From Cryobacterium arcticum (GTDB taxonomy: Bacteria; Actinomycetota; Actinomycetes; Actinomycetales; Microbacteriaceae), in contig NZ_QHLY01000005.1 in the NCBI RefSeq assembly GCF_003185895.1, positions 1 through 64,000 of the forward strand: a stretch of DNA of 64,000 nucleotides, written 5' to 3'. Shown piece after piece: positions 18,466 to 28,741 of this stretch. The notes below the pieces were generated by a model that had not been told where the DNA came from, made no database searches, and worked only from the letters and a program-made list of their open reading frames with translations. A program made the position numbers and the translations under genes. Position 1 is the stretch's first letter. Each line of letters starts with the position of its first letter.

Positions 18466-19047
18466 CTAGCGGGTGACGGGCGCCAGCCGGCCGGAGAAGG
18501 TCAGCAGAATAGCCGCAACCACCTCGCTCTGGGGGCGCTCCTCGTCGAAGAGCAGCCATTCCAGCCCCGCCACCAGTGCGGCACCGAACACGCTGCTGGC
18601 CATCAGGAGGGTGGCGCCGGTGGTGGCTGCCTCCGGTGCGGCCTCATCGATTGCCGCGGCGAATTCCGCGAGGGCATCCTGCCGGAACGCGAAGGACGTC
18701 TCCTTCCATGCCCGGTCGGTGCGGAAGATATCCCCGGCGATGACCTTGGCCAGGGCGGTGTTGGCTTTGATCCGGCCGAGCAGGGTGGTGACGAGAGCCT
18801 CGATCGCGACCCAGCCCGACTTTCCGTCGCGGGCTGCGCGCAAGGCCTCGGTGAGGGCGGTCATGCCTTCGCAGAGCAGGCCCTCGAAGAGCTTGTCTTT
18901 GGAGGCGAAGTTGTAATAGAGGCTGCCCTTGGCCACGCCGGCCCGCTCGGCGACGTCGTCCATGGTCGTGCCGGTGATGCCACGCTCGCCGGCGAGCTGC
19001 AGAGCAGCGTCGAATATCGCGCGCTTTGTTCCGGTCACCCGTGCCAT
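18466..19047 (-). CDS. TetR/AcrR-family regulator of the YhgE module
   Basis: The 193-residue repressor has an N-terminal TetR helix-turn-helix (GITGTTMDDVAERAGVAKGSLYYNFASKDKLFEGLL, about 20-55) and a helical ligand domain. It is divergent from the degenerate-ATPase and YhgE genes, and the 125-bp spacer contains a perfect 16-bp palindrome inside a good promoter. TetR proteins beside YhgE/Pip exporters usually repress them, so autoregulation and repression of the divergent pair are likely. The inducer is unknown. Confidence 0.93.
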   Translation of the reverse strand: MARVTGTKRAIFDAALQLAGERGITGTTMDDVAERAGVAKGSLYYNFASKDKLFEGLLCEGMTALTEALRAARDGKSGWVAIEALVTTLLGRIKANTALAKVIAGDIFRTDRAWKETSFAFRQDALAEFAAAIDEAAPEAATTGATLLMASSVFGAALVAGLEWLLFDEERPQSEVVAAILLTFSGRLAPVTR

Positions 19048-19058
19048 GTCGACTCCTA

Positions 19059-19087
19059 TTGATTCTGTACTGACTAGTCAGTATAGT
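19059..19087 (+). promoter_or_regulatory. promoter with embedded TetR operator
   Basis: The -35 TTGATT (19059-19064) and -10 TATAGT (19082-19087) are separated by 17 bp. The perfect 16-bp palindrome TACTGACTAGTCAGTA (19068-19083) fills the spacer and touches the -10, so a bound TetR dimer would block RNA polymerase. Confidence 0.8.
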
Positions 19088-19172
19088 GGTGCTCGGCCCC
19101 CGCTGCAATGGAGCATGCCGACCGGACGCGGCGTCCGGCTGCCGGGCGCCCCCACACCTCGAAGGCATCCGC

Positions 19173-19784
19173 ATGCGCATCACACTCACCAACGTCACCA
19201 AAGGCCCCAAGGATTCGGCCCTCCCCCTCACTTCGCTCGAGTTCGAGTCCGGCGCCGTCACCCTGGCCCGGGCCGAGACCGAACGCCGACCCACCGTGCT
19301 CGGCCTGATCGCGTCGGGGCGGATGCGGCCGGACAGCGGCACCGTCACCCTCGACGGCCGCACCGACTACTCGGGCCTGCGCCGACACATCGCCCTCGTC
19401 GACGCCCTCGGGGTCTCCGAACCCGCCGCGGATGTCACGGTGGCGGAGGTCGTCTCCGAAGAACTCATGTTCGCCGGCCGGCTCGGCCACCGCCGTGCGG
19501 TCGCGGTGGTGCTCGACGATCTGGGTCTCGCCGGCCAGTCCCGGGTGAACATGGCCGACTTGGCCCCCGACAGCCGCATTCGCCTCCTCACCGAGATGGC
19601 GGTGTTGCGGGGCGACGTGCAGGGTATTGTGCTCACCTCCCCCGACCGGCACGGCGGCGATCCACTGGGCTGGTGGCAGATCGGCGGCGACCTCGCCGCC
19701 CGCGGTTACGCCGTACTCGTCATCGCGGGCGATGCATCCGCCCACGCCATCAATCTCCTCGACACCACCGGAGCCGAACTGTGA
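19173..19784 (+). CDS. degenerate ABC-ATPase-like protein of the YhgE module
   Basis: This is a 203-residue protein with the outline of an ABC ATPase but without its catalytic motifs. The position of Walker A is occupied by AETERRPTVLGLIASGRMRPDSGTVTLDG: the downstream beta-hairpin is kept, yet no GxxGxGK is present. No LSGGQ signature is seen either (ADLAPDSRIRLLTEMAVLRGDVQGIVLTSPD stands there). The start at 19173 (MRITLTN) follows a GAAGG-like site. Its stop overlaps the YhgE start by four bases. Similar 'ABC-like' partners occur beside YhgE genes in actinobacteria; a structural or regulatory role is more likely than ATP hydrolysis. Confidence 0.75.
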   Translation: MRITLTNVTKGPKDSALPLTSLEFESGAVTLARAETERRPTVLGLIASGRMRPDSGTVTLDGRTDYSGLRRHIALVDALGVSEPAADVTVAEVVSEELMFAGRLGHRRAVAVVLDDLGLAGQSRVNMADLAPDSRIRLLTEMAVLRGDVQGIVLTSPDRHGGDPLGWWQIGGDLAARGYAVLVIAGDASAHAINLLDTTGAEL

Positions 19785-22390
19785 AGATCTTTGCCATGAT
19801 CCGCGCGGAGCTCGCGCGGCTGACCGCTACCACCATGTCCCGGGTCGCCCTCGTGGCCCTGATGCTCGTGCCCGTGCTCTATGGCGGTCTCTACCTCTGG
19901 GCCAACCAGGACCCGTACGCGGGTTTGGACCGGGTTCCGGTCGCCCTGGTGGTGGCCGACACCGGCGCCGACTACGACGGCAAGGCCACCAACTACGGCA
20001 AGGATGTGGCCGACCAGCTCATCGACGACGGCACCTTCGACTGGCACACCGTGACCGCCGCAACCGCGAAGTCCGGCGTGGCCGACGCCACCTACGACTT
20101 CAGCGTCACCATTCCCGCCGACTTCTCCAGCTCGATCGCGTCATCGTCGACCGACACCCCACACCAGGCCACGATCACCCTTACCACGAACGACACCAAC
20201 AGCTACCTCGCCTCCACGATCGGCAGCCAGGCCGCACAGAGCATCCGCGATGCCATCGTGGCCCGGGTGAACGAGCAGGCCGCCGACCAGTTGCTGATCG
20301 GACTGAGTGACATTCGATCCAGCCTGGTCGATGCCGCAGACGGCGCCACCCAGCTCACCGATGGCGCCACCACGGCCGCCGACGGCAGCACCAGCTTGGC
20401 CGATGGGGCCGGCCAGCTCGCTGACGGCACCGGCCAGCTGGCCACGGGTGCCGGCAGTCTGGCCGACGGCACCGGCCAGGTCGCCGATGGCGCCAGCCAG
20501 GTCGCCGACGGGTCCGGCCAGGTCGCGGCGGGCGCTGCCGCCCTGTTCAGCGGCACCGGGTCGCTCGCCAGCGGAGCCGGCGTGCTCGCGACCGGCACCG
20601 GAACCCTCGCGACGGGCGCCGAGCAGGTGGCCGACGGCACCAGCCAGGTCGCCGACGGAGCCGCAACCCTGAGGGACGGCACCGCTGCGCTCTCCGACGG
20701 AGCGGCCACTCTGGCCGCCGGCGCCGAACAGGTCTCGCAGGGCGCCACTGCCCTTGCCGATGGCACCACGGCTCTGGCCGAAGGCACTGACGCCGTGTCC
20801 ACCGGCGCCGCATCACTCTCCGACGGAACGGCGACGCTGTCGGCCGGGGCAGCTCAGATGGCCGCTGCCGCTCAGCAGGTGGCCGACGGCAATGCCGGTC
20901 TCGCCACTGCCGCCACCGGCGCCGGAGCCGTGCTCTCCGGGGCATCCGCGGCGCTCGACTCCGCCAGGTCCGACCTGGCCGACCAGCTTGGCGCAGCAGG
21001 CCTGACCGACGACCAGATCACGGCGGCCGTTGCCGCCCTCGACCCGCTGGATACCGCAGTTCAGGACGCCACCGACGCCTTCACCGTAGCCAGCAGCGGC
21101 ATCGGCGTGCTCGCCGACGGCAGCGCCGCACTCGCCACCGGCGCCGCCGGCGTCGCCGATGGCGCCAGCTCGGCCGCCACCGGGGCATCCGCCCTCGCCA
21201 CCGGCGCGGCCTCCGCCTCAAGCGGCGCCGCCAGCGCGTCCACCGGCGCGACCGCCCTCGCCGAAGGGGCAGGCCAGACAGCCGCGGGAGCCACGACCCT
21301 GGCCGACTCCCTGGCCACGGCCGCTACCGGCACAGAGACCCTCGCTGCCGGCGCCAGCAGCGCCGCTACCGGGGCATCCGCCGTCGCGGACGGTGCGACC
21401 CAGACCGCCACCGGGGCATCCGCCCTCGCGGCCGGAGCGTCAGACGCCAACGCCGGGGCCGGAACGCTGGCCGACGGTGCCAGTCAGACCGCGGCCGGCG
21501 CGAACACCCTGAGCACCGGCGCGGCCTCCGCTGCCGCCGGCGCCGCCACCCTCCGCGACGGCGCCGACTCGGCCAAGTCCGGCGCCGACACCCTCGCCAC
21601 CGGGGCGTCGTCGCTCAGCGATGGCCTGCTCGGCCTCAAAACCGGCGCGGGCACTCTGCGCGACGGGTTGACCGACGGCGTCAACAGCATCCCGAACACG
21701 GATGCCCAGACCCGCGACCTGCAGGGCTCCACCATCGCCGACCCGGTGGACCTGCAGAAGGCTGCCGTGACCTCGGCCGGCACCTACGGCGCCGGGCTCG
21801 CCCCGTTCTTTGCCAGCCTGGCCGGCTGGATCGGCATCTACGCGCTGTTCCTGATCGTGAAGCCGGTCTCCCGCCGCGCCATCACCGCGCTGCACTCGCC
21901 GCTGAAGATCACCCTGGCCGGCTGGCTCACCCCGGGCATCCTCGGGCTGCTGCAGATGGCCGCCCTGTTCGCCATCCTCACCGGTGTGCTGCACTTCGAG
22001 GTACACAACCCGGTGGGCACCTACGCCATGATGGGCCTGGCCGCGATGACGTTCGCCGCGATCATCCTGGCGCTGAACGTGTGGCTGGGCAGTGTGGGCC
22101 AGTTCGTCGGCCTGGTGCTGATGGTGCTGCAGCTGGTCACCGCCGGCGGCACCTTCCCCTGGCAGACCCTGCCGGCGCCGCTGGCGTTCCTGCACCACGT
22201 GATGCCGATGAGCTACGCCGTCGACGGCATCCGCCAGCTGATGTACGGCGGGAATCCTGCCACCGCACTGAACGATGCCGGCGTGCTGCTGCTCTGGCTG
22301 GTCGGGGCGCTCGCCTTCGCCGCAGTCGGGGTGGTGCGGATGACGCACTTCCGCACCCTGCGCGACCTGAAGCCCAGCCTGATCGGGTAG
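19781..22390 (+). CDS. YhgE/Pip-domain membrane protein
   Basis: This is an 869-residue membrane protein of the YhgE/Pip (ABC-2-like) family, related to phage-infection protein and to type VII-linked exporters. TM1 lies at about 20-37, followed by an external domain with ALVVADTGADYDGKATNYG. A long periplasm-facing repeat region (about 186-627) is made of seven-residue units of the type LADGxxQ/ATGAxxL. Five or six C-terminal helices follow (from FFASLAGWIGIYALFLIV). I start it at GTG 19781 (MKIFAMIRAEL), which overlaps the preceding stop; the longer frame upstream is not coding. It probably works with the degenerate ATPase and is repressed by the divergent TetR. Confidence 0.9.
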   Translation: MKIFAMIRAELARLTATTMSRVALVALMLVPVLYGGLYLWANQDPYAGLDRVPVALVVADTGADYDGKATNYGKDVADQLIDDGTFDWHTVTAATAKSGVADATYDFSVTIPADFSSSIASSSTDTPHQATITLTTNDTNSYLASTIGSQAAQSIRDAIVARVNEQAADQLLIGLSDIRSSLVDAADGATQLTDGATTAADGSTSLADGAGQLADGTGQLATGAGSLADGTGQVADGASQVADGSGQVAAGAAALFSGTGSLASGAGVLATGTGTLATGAEQVADGTSQVADGAATLRDGTAALSDGAATLAAGAEQVSQGATALADGTTALAEGTDAVSTGAASLSDGTATLSAGAAQMAAAAQQVADGNAGLATAATGAGAVLSGASAALDSARSDLADQLGAAGLTDDQITAAVAALDPLDTAVQDATDAFTVASSGIGVLADGSAALATGAAGVADGASSAATGASALATGAASASSGAASASTGATALAEGAGQTAAGATTLADSLATAATGTETLAAGASSAATGASAVADGATQTATGASALAAGASDANAGAGTLADGASQTAAGANTLSTGAASAAAGAATLRDGADSAKSGADTLATGASSLSDGLLGLKTGAGTLRDGLTDGVNSIPNTDAQTRDLQGSTIADPVDLQKAAVTSAGTYGAGLAPFFASLAGWIGIYALFLIVKPVSRRAITALHSPLKITLAGWLTPGILGLLQMAALFAILTGVLHFEVHNPVGTYAMMGLAAMTFAAIILALNVWLGSVGQFVGLVLMVLQLVTAGGTFPWQTLPAPLAFLHHVMPMSYAVDGIRQLMYGGNPATALNDAGVLLLWLVGALAFAAVGVVRMTHFRTLRDLKPSLIG

Positions 22391-22405
22391 CTCCGCGCCG
22401 CAGAC

Positions 22406-22420
22406 TTGCCGTTACGGCAA
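22406..22420 (+). terminator. short hairpin after the YhgE gene
   Basis: TTGCCG (22406-22411) and CGGCAA (22415-22420) pair around TTA, 16 bases after the YhgE stop. The stem is short and lacks a U tract, so it is a weak terminator or a remnant of the repeated GACTTGCCG palindrome family. Confidence 0.4.
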
Positions 22421-22494
22421 TCCGGCTTGGCCATGCGCGGTTCATTGGGCACGATCGGAAGATCGGCACGCGGATTCGACGGAAGGGCCCTGTG

Positions 22495-23151
22495 ATGGCG
22501 CACAGCTTCGAGAAGGACTACTGGGAAGAGCACTGGGTGCAGGCGGACGACCCGGCGTCGGCGGTGGCGAACGAGAGCACCGCGAACCCGTACCTGCTGC
22601 GCGAGACTGCCACACTTCGGCCAGGCACCGCCCTGGACGCCGGCTGCGGCACGGGCGCCGAGGCGATCTGGCTGGCCGGCCAGGGCTGGCGGGTGACGGC
22701 CGCCGATATCTCGGCGAACGCCCTGCAGCGAGCGGGTGCGGCCGGCGCGGCGGTGGGGAGTGCGGTGACCTGGGTCGAGGCCGACCTCACCACGTGGGTG
22801 CCGAACGACCGGTTCGACCTGGTGGTCACCAGCTACGCGCATCCGGCGGTGCCGCAATTGGCGTTCTACGACCGGATCTCCGACTGGGTGGCGCCGGGAG
22901 GAACACTGCTGATCATCGGGCATCTGCACCACCATGACGCCGCTGACGGTGAGGCCAACGGCCACGACCATCAGCACGACGACCACCCACCGGCGGAGGC
23001 GACGGTCACCCGCGCGGATATCACCGCGCGCCTCGACCCGGCGGTGTGGCGCATCGACACGGCCGAGGAACACAGTCGCCAACTGGATGGCGAGGAGGGC
23101 CGGGTTCTCACCCTGCACGATGTGGTCGTGCGAGCGGGCAGACTCGCCTGA
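22495..23151 (+). CDS. class I SAM-dependent methyltransferase with a His-rich loop
   Basis: This is a 218-residue methyltransferase. SAM-binding motif I is DAGCGTGAEA (48-57), motif II ends in AADIS (69-73), and post-I acidic EADLTTW is at 95-101. The strand order resembles TehB/thiopurine-type enzymes that act on small molecules or metalloids. Between the motif IV strand and the C-terminal sheet lies a loop with eight His in 22 residues (143-164), which could bind a metal. The ATG at 22495 has GGAAGGG upstream; an upstream in-frame extension overlaps YhgE and is rejected. Confidence 0.88.
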   Translation: MAHSFEKDYWEEHWVQADDPASAVANESTANPYLLRETATLRPGTALDAGCGTGAEAIWLAGQGWRVTAADISANALQRAGAAGAAVGSAVTWVEADLTTWVPNDRFDLVVTSYAHPAVPQLAFYDRISDWVAPGGTLLIIGHLHHHDAADGEANGHDHQHDDHPPAEATVTRADITARLDPAVWRIDTAEEHSRQLDGEEGRVLTLHDVVVRAGRLA

Positions 23152-23194
23152 TCGGGAGCGGCTGACGCCGACACGGCCGAAGTCTGACAAAATC

Positions 23195-23206
23195 GAACAC
23201 ATGTAC
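23195..23206. promoter_or_regulatory. candidate LexA (SOS) box upstream of dinB
   Basis: GAACACATGTAC differs from the Gram-positive SOS core GAAC-N4-GTTC at one position. It lies 57-68 bp upstream of the polymerase start, and a TCGA half precedes it (TCGAAC from 23193), as in mycobacterial boxes. One mismatch in a short motif keeps this tentative. Confidence 0.45.
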
Positions 23207-23262
23207 TATTCGATTGCGGGCCGGGCGCGCGCGTCAGAGCTGATGCCCGCCGGGCATCCGGC

Positions 23263-24306
23263 ATGACGGGCCGTCCGGTGTTGCACGCCGACGCCGACTC
23301 GTTCTTCGCGTCGGTGGCCCTCCGCACCCGCCCTGACCTCGCCGCCGTGCCCGTTGCCGTTGTGGCCCACGTGTACATCGCGAGCGCGAACTACCCGGCA
23401 CGGGCACGCGGCGTGCGCTCGGGCTCGCTGGCACAGGACGCGTTACGGCAGTGCCCGGAGCTGATCCTGATCGACGTGCCGCGAGCGGAGGTCGAGGAGG
23501 TGGGTGACGCCCTGTTCGACATCTTCCACGACTCAGCGCGCGCGGTGGAACCCGGCTCGATCGAGGAGGCATTCCTCGATGTGGGCGCCGACGACTTGGC
23601 CGGCGCCGCTGAGGCCGGGCAGACGCTGCGCCGACGGGTGGCCCGCGAGCTCGGAATTCCGATCAGCGTCGGGGTGGGCCGCACCAAGCTGATGGCGAAG
23701 CTCGCCTCCCGCCGGGCCAAACCGGACGGCCTGTACCTGATCGACTCCGACGAGGAGGCCGCATTACGCACGACCCTGCCGATCGATGACGTCTGGGGCA
23801 TCGGCGCCACAACGCTGCAGCGGCTGGGTCGCATCGGTGTGTTCAGGCTCGGCGACGTCGACGGTATTCCGCGCAACGAGCTGCAGCATGTGTGCGGCAC
23901 CGCGATGGCACGACGGTTGTGGCGGATGCGGGACGGCACCGATGACGCAGTCGTGCGCCCGGTCGAGCAGCGTTCCTCGCTCACCGCCGAAGGGTCCACC
24001 GCCGGTTACGCGCGACCGGACAAGACGCCGGCCGAACTGGCCGCGGCCTGCGTCGAACGGCTCTGCCACCGGGCCGAGCGCGCCGGGCTGGCCGGCACGG
24101 GCATCACGCTCACCCTGCGACCGGAGACCGGCGGCAAGGCGATTGTGCTCAAACGCACCCTGGTGGCGGCGACGACCGGGCGGGACACCTGGCTCGAGGT
24201 GGCCGGCGATCTGTTGGCCGGCGCGGTCGTTCCGCGCCTGGCCGGGCTGCGGGTCACGCTGACCGGACTGCTCCCCCTCGACCGGGTGCTGCACACTCTG
24301 TTCTGA
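23263..24306 (+). CDS. dinB: Y-family DNA polymerase IV-like protein, divergent active site
   Basis: This 347-residue protein has the palm (LHADADSFFASV, catalytic Asp10), a fingers region with NYPARARGVRSG, thumb (WGIGATTLQRLGRIGVFRLGDV) and little-finger domains of DinB translesion polymerases. The second catalytic motif, normally S-x-D-E-A, reads SIEEAFLDV, so the metal-binding Asp is replaced by Glu101 while Glu102 is kept. The insertion before the fingers Arg is shorter than in DinB1. The C-terminus LDRVLHTLF may be a sliding-clamp peptide. A candidate SOS box lies upstream. It could be a slow or specialised polymerase rather than classical Pol IV. Confidence 0.88.
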   Translation: MTGRPVLHADADSFFASVALRTRPDLAAVPVAVVAHVYIASANYPARARGVRSGSLAQDALRQCPELILIDVPRAEVEEVGDALFDIFHDSARAVEPGSIEEAFLDVGADDLAGAAEAGQTLRRRVARELGIPISVGVGRTKLMAKLASRRAKPDGLYLIDSDEEAALRTTLPIDDVWGIGATTLQRLGRIGVFRLGDVDGIPRNELQHVCGTAMARRLWRMRDGTDDAVVRPVEQRSSLTAEGSTAGYARPDKTPAELAAACVERLCHRAERAGLAGTGITLTLRPETGGKAIVLKRTLVAATTGRDTWLEVAGDLLAGAVVPRLAGLRVTLTGLLPLDRVLHTLF

Positions 24307-24326
24307 CACAGCCGACACCGGTCGAG

Positions 24327-24476
24327 CCGGTCGCGGGGTCTCGACAGGCTCGACCAGCGAGAGGGGAACGTACCGCAGACCGGGTCGCGGGGTCTCGACA
24401 GGCTCGACCAGCGAGAGGGGAACGTACCGCAGACCGGGTCACGGGTCTCGACGAGCTCGACCAGCGGGACGGGGCG
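24327..24476. repeat. 54-bp tandem repeat built on GGTCTCGACAGGCTCGACC
   Basis: Two nearly identical 54-base units start near 24327 and 24381. Each holds GGTCTCGACAGGCTCGACC (from 24337 and 24391) and ends in GAGAGGGGAACGTACCGC. A third, partial unit from about 24435 is diverged (GGTCTCGACGAGCTCGACC). The core is an imperfect inverted repeat. It lies between convergent dinB and the malic enzyme. Related copies occur at 60.9-61.1 kb. Confidence 0.85.
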
Positions 24477-24484
24477 GCCGGAGG

Positions 24485-25648
24485 TCAGGCGGCGGCTATG
24501 ACGGCGGCGGCTACCGCGGCGGCGACGCGCTCGTCGAAGGGGCTGGGGATGATGAAGTCGGCGGCGAGGTCGTCGCCGACGAGATCGGCGATGGCCGTGG
24601 CCGCGGCGATCTTCATGGCGGTGGTGATGCGGCGGGCGCCGGCATCCAGCGCGCCACGGAAGATCCCGGGGAACGCCAGCACGTTGTTGATCTGGTTGGG
24701 GTAGTCACTGCGGCCGGTGGCCACGATCTTGGCGTAGCGGCCGGCGATGTCGGGGGCCACCTCCGGGTCGGGGTTTGACAGGGCGAAGATCATCGCGTCG
24801 TCAGACATCGTGGCCAGCAGGCTCTCCTCCACGGTGCTGGAGGAGACGCCGACGAAGACATCCGCGCCGGCGAGTGCCTGGGCCGGGCCGCCGTCGACTT
24901 GGCGCGGGTTGGATTTCGTGGCGAACTCGGCCTTCACCCCGGTGAGGTCGATGCGGTGACCGCTCAAGATGCCGCGGGAGTCGAGCAGCACCACATCCGT
25001 GATGCCCACCTCGAGCAGGATCGCCGCGATCGCGATGCCCGCGGCGCCGGCACCGGAAACAACCACCCGCAGGCCGGCCAGCGAACGGCCGAGCACCTTG
25101 GCGCCGTTGGTGATCGCGGCGAGCACGACCACGGCGGTGCCGTGCTGATCGTCGTGCATCACGGGCATGTCGAGCGCCTCGATGAGCTTGGCCTCCAGTT
25201 CGAAGCAGCGCGGCGCCGACACGTCCTCGAGGTTCACGGCGCCGAAGCTGTGCTGCAGCCGCACCAGGGTCTCGACGATCTCGTCGACATCCGTGGTGTC
25301 GAGCACCAGCGGAATGGAGTTGAGCCCGCCGAAGCGTTGGAACAGCGCCGACTTGCCCTCCATCACCGGCAGCGCCGCGGCCGGCCCGATGTTGCCGAGG
25401 CCGAGCACGGCGGTGCCGTCGCTGACCACGGCCACCAGCCGGCTCGCCCAGGTATATGGGGCGGCCATGGCGGCGTCGGTGTGGATCGCCCGGCTGACCT
25501 CGGCCACGCCGGGCGTGTAGACGATCGCCAGGTCGCGGCGGGTGTCGATCGGCCGGGCCAGTTCGATGCGAAGCTTGCCGCCCTCGTGGGCGGTGAAGAT
25601 CTCGTCGGAGGTGACGAGCGCGGGCTGGGCGGGAGCGGTGAGCGACAT
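24485..25648 (-). CDS. NAD(P)-dependent malic enzyme
   Basis: The 387-residue enzyme oxidatively decarboxylates malate to pyruvate and CO2, supplying reducing power. It is the short bacterial form without a phosphotransacetylase domain. Motifs include YTPGVAEVSRAI (44-55), the metal-binding LEDVSAPRCFELE (near 140), MHDDQHGTAVVVLAA (near 165), and the Rossmann loop VVVSGAGAAGIAIA. Substrate-binding SNPDPEVAPD and YPNQINNVLAFPGIFRGALD follow. ATG at 25648 is the start. It stands alone, convergent with dinB. Confidence 0.95.
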   Translation of the reverse strand: MSLTAPAQPALVTSDEIFTAHEGGKLRIELARPIDTRRDLAIVYTPGVAEVSRAIHTDAAMAAPYTWASRLVAVVSDGTAVLGLGNIGPAAALPVMEGKSALFQRFGGLNSIPLVLDTTDVDEIVETLVRLQHSFGAVNLEDVSAPRCFELEAKLIEALDMPVMHDDQHGTAVVVLAAITNGAKVLGRSLAGLRVVVSGAGAAGIAIAAILLEVGITDVVLLDSRGILSGHRIDLTGVKAEFATKSNPRQVDGGPAQALAGADVFVGVSSSTVEESLLATMSDDAMIFALSNPDPEVAPDIAGRYAKIVATGRSDYPNQINNVLAFPGIFRGALDAGARRITTAMKIAAATAIADLVGDDLAADFIIPSPFDERVAAAVAAAVIAAA

Positions 25649-25988
25649 GGACGGGCCTTCGCGGTCGAGACAACGGGAAGCCGCGCACGCACTGAAGAAT
25701 CTCGAGACCGGCCTGGCATCAGGCTACGGCCACCTCGGGACCGGCACCCGGGACCATAGGCCTATTTCCGCGGATCGGGTGCGTTCCCGCGTGTGGCAGC
25801 GGCCGCGAGTTGCCGCAAACGTCCACGTAACGGGCGTTGAAGGGGACATTCGGCCGAAGTCGGCGAGAGAGTTTCCGCCGACTTGCGCCAGAATGCCCCT
25901 TCACGGGCGGCGAAGGGGCAACCTGACGCAACTCGGCGAACCCGCGGGCGACCGCCGGCGACCGCCGGCGACCGCCGGCGACCGCGGT
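25649..25988. other. 340-bp gene-free region with palindromes and a 10-bp tandem repeat
   Basis: No convincing ORF is present. The part near 25649 should hold the malic enzyme promoter. A palindrome at 25879-25937 has ends GACTTGCG/CGCAACTC and the perfect core TGCCCCTTC/GAAGGGGCA, matching the purL terminator and the 14.2-kb element. A partly overlapping, more diverged copy starts at GCGAGTTGCCG (25805). From 25951, ACCGCCGGCG is repeated three times and runs into the stop codon of the MFS gene. Confidence 0.75.
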
Positions 25989-28280
<2,292 letters not shown>

Positions 28281-28296
<16 letters not shown>

Positions 28297-28332
28297 AGAG
28301 TGCAGTTTTGCACTATTCGACGACAAGTGCAA
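28281..28332. promoter_or_regulatory. four-half-site dyad operator for the TetR/EmrB unit
   Basis: Half-sites lie at TGCACT 28282-28287, AGTGCA 28299-28304, TGCACT 28309-28314 and AGTGCA 28326-28331. Spacings are 11, 4 and 11 bases, exactly symmetric about 28306.5, and the outer ends extend to TTGCACT/AGTGCAA. Two TetR dimers could bind side by side. The tetR start codon (28294-28296) is inside. Confidence 0.8.
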
Positions 28333-28360
28333 CTGAAATATGCCACGGTTCTGGCGTAAT

Positions 28361-28396
28361 GGTCAGCACGCACTGTATGGTCAGTGTGTGCTGACC
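28361..28396. promoter_or_regulatory. CmtR operator overlapping the start codon
   Basis: GGTCAGCACGCACTG (28361-28375) and CAGTGTGTGCTGACC (28382-28396) form 15-base inverted arms with one mismatch, separated by TATGGT. The GTG start of the ArsR-family gene (28388) lies in the right arm. Binding would block transcription of the cmtR-CDF unit. No ribosome site precedes the start, so the mRNA may be leaderless. Confidence 0.8.
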
Positions 28397-28741
28397 ATTT
28401 CCTCCTCCCTCGACGTCGTCAACCGCCTCGGCCGCGCCATGGCCGACCCGAACCGGTCCCGGATCCTGCTCAGCCTGCTCGACCAACCCGGTTATCCGGC
28501 CGAACTCGCCCGCTCGCTGGACCTCACCCGCTCGAACGTGTCGAACCACCTGAGCTGCCTGCGCGGCTGCGGCCTCATCGCCGCCGTTCCGGAAGGACGG
28601 CAGACCCGCTACGAGATCGCCGACCCGCACCTCACCCGGGCCCTGGCCGCCCTCGTGGAGGTCGTGCTCGCGGTGGACGACGGTGCACCCTGCAGCGACG
28701 CAGGTTGCGACATTCCCGGCTGTTGCGGTAGCGCCGCATGA
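28388..28741 (+). CDS. cmtR: ArsR/SmtB-family Cd(II)/Pb(II) sensor, CmtR type
   Basis: This is a 117-residue winged-helix metal sensor. With the GTG at 28388 as start, its cysteines fall at 57, 61 and 102, the same numbers as the three Cd/Pb ligands of Mycobacterium tuberculosis CmtR, and the segment LTRSNVSNHLSCLRGCGL matches that protein nearly residue for residue. The tail adds Cys107, Cys112 and Cys113 (CDIPGCC), a possible extra metal site. Metal binding should release it from the inverted repeat overlapping its start. Its stop overlaps the cation transporter start by four bases (ATGA). Confidence 0.94.
   Translation: MLTISSSLDVVNRLGRAMADPNRSRILLSLLDQPGYPAELARSLDLTRSNVSNHLSCLRGCGLIAAVPEGRQTRYEIADPHLTRALAALVEVVLAVDDGAPCSDAGCDIPGCCGSAA

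Noticed and set aside
18929-19780. N-terminal extension of the YhgE gene through the TetR promoter
   Set aside because: The added 284 codons are antisense to the TetR gene and out of frame with the ATPase-like gene, with Arg/His/Pro-rich composition. The GTG at 19781 overlaps the upstream stop.
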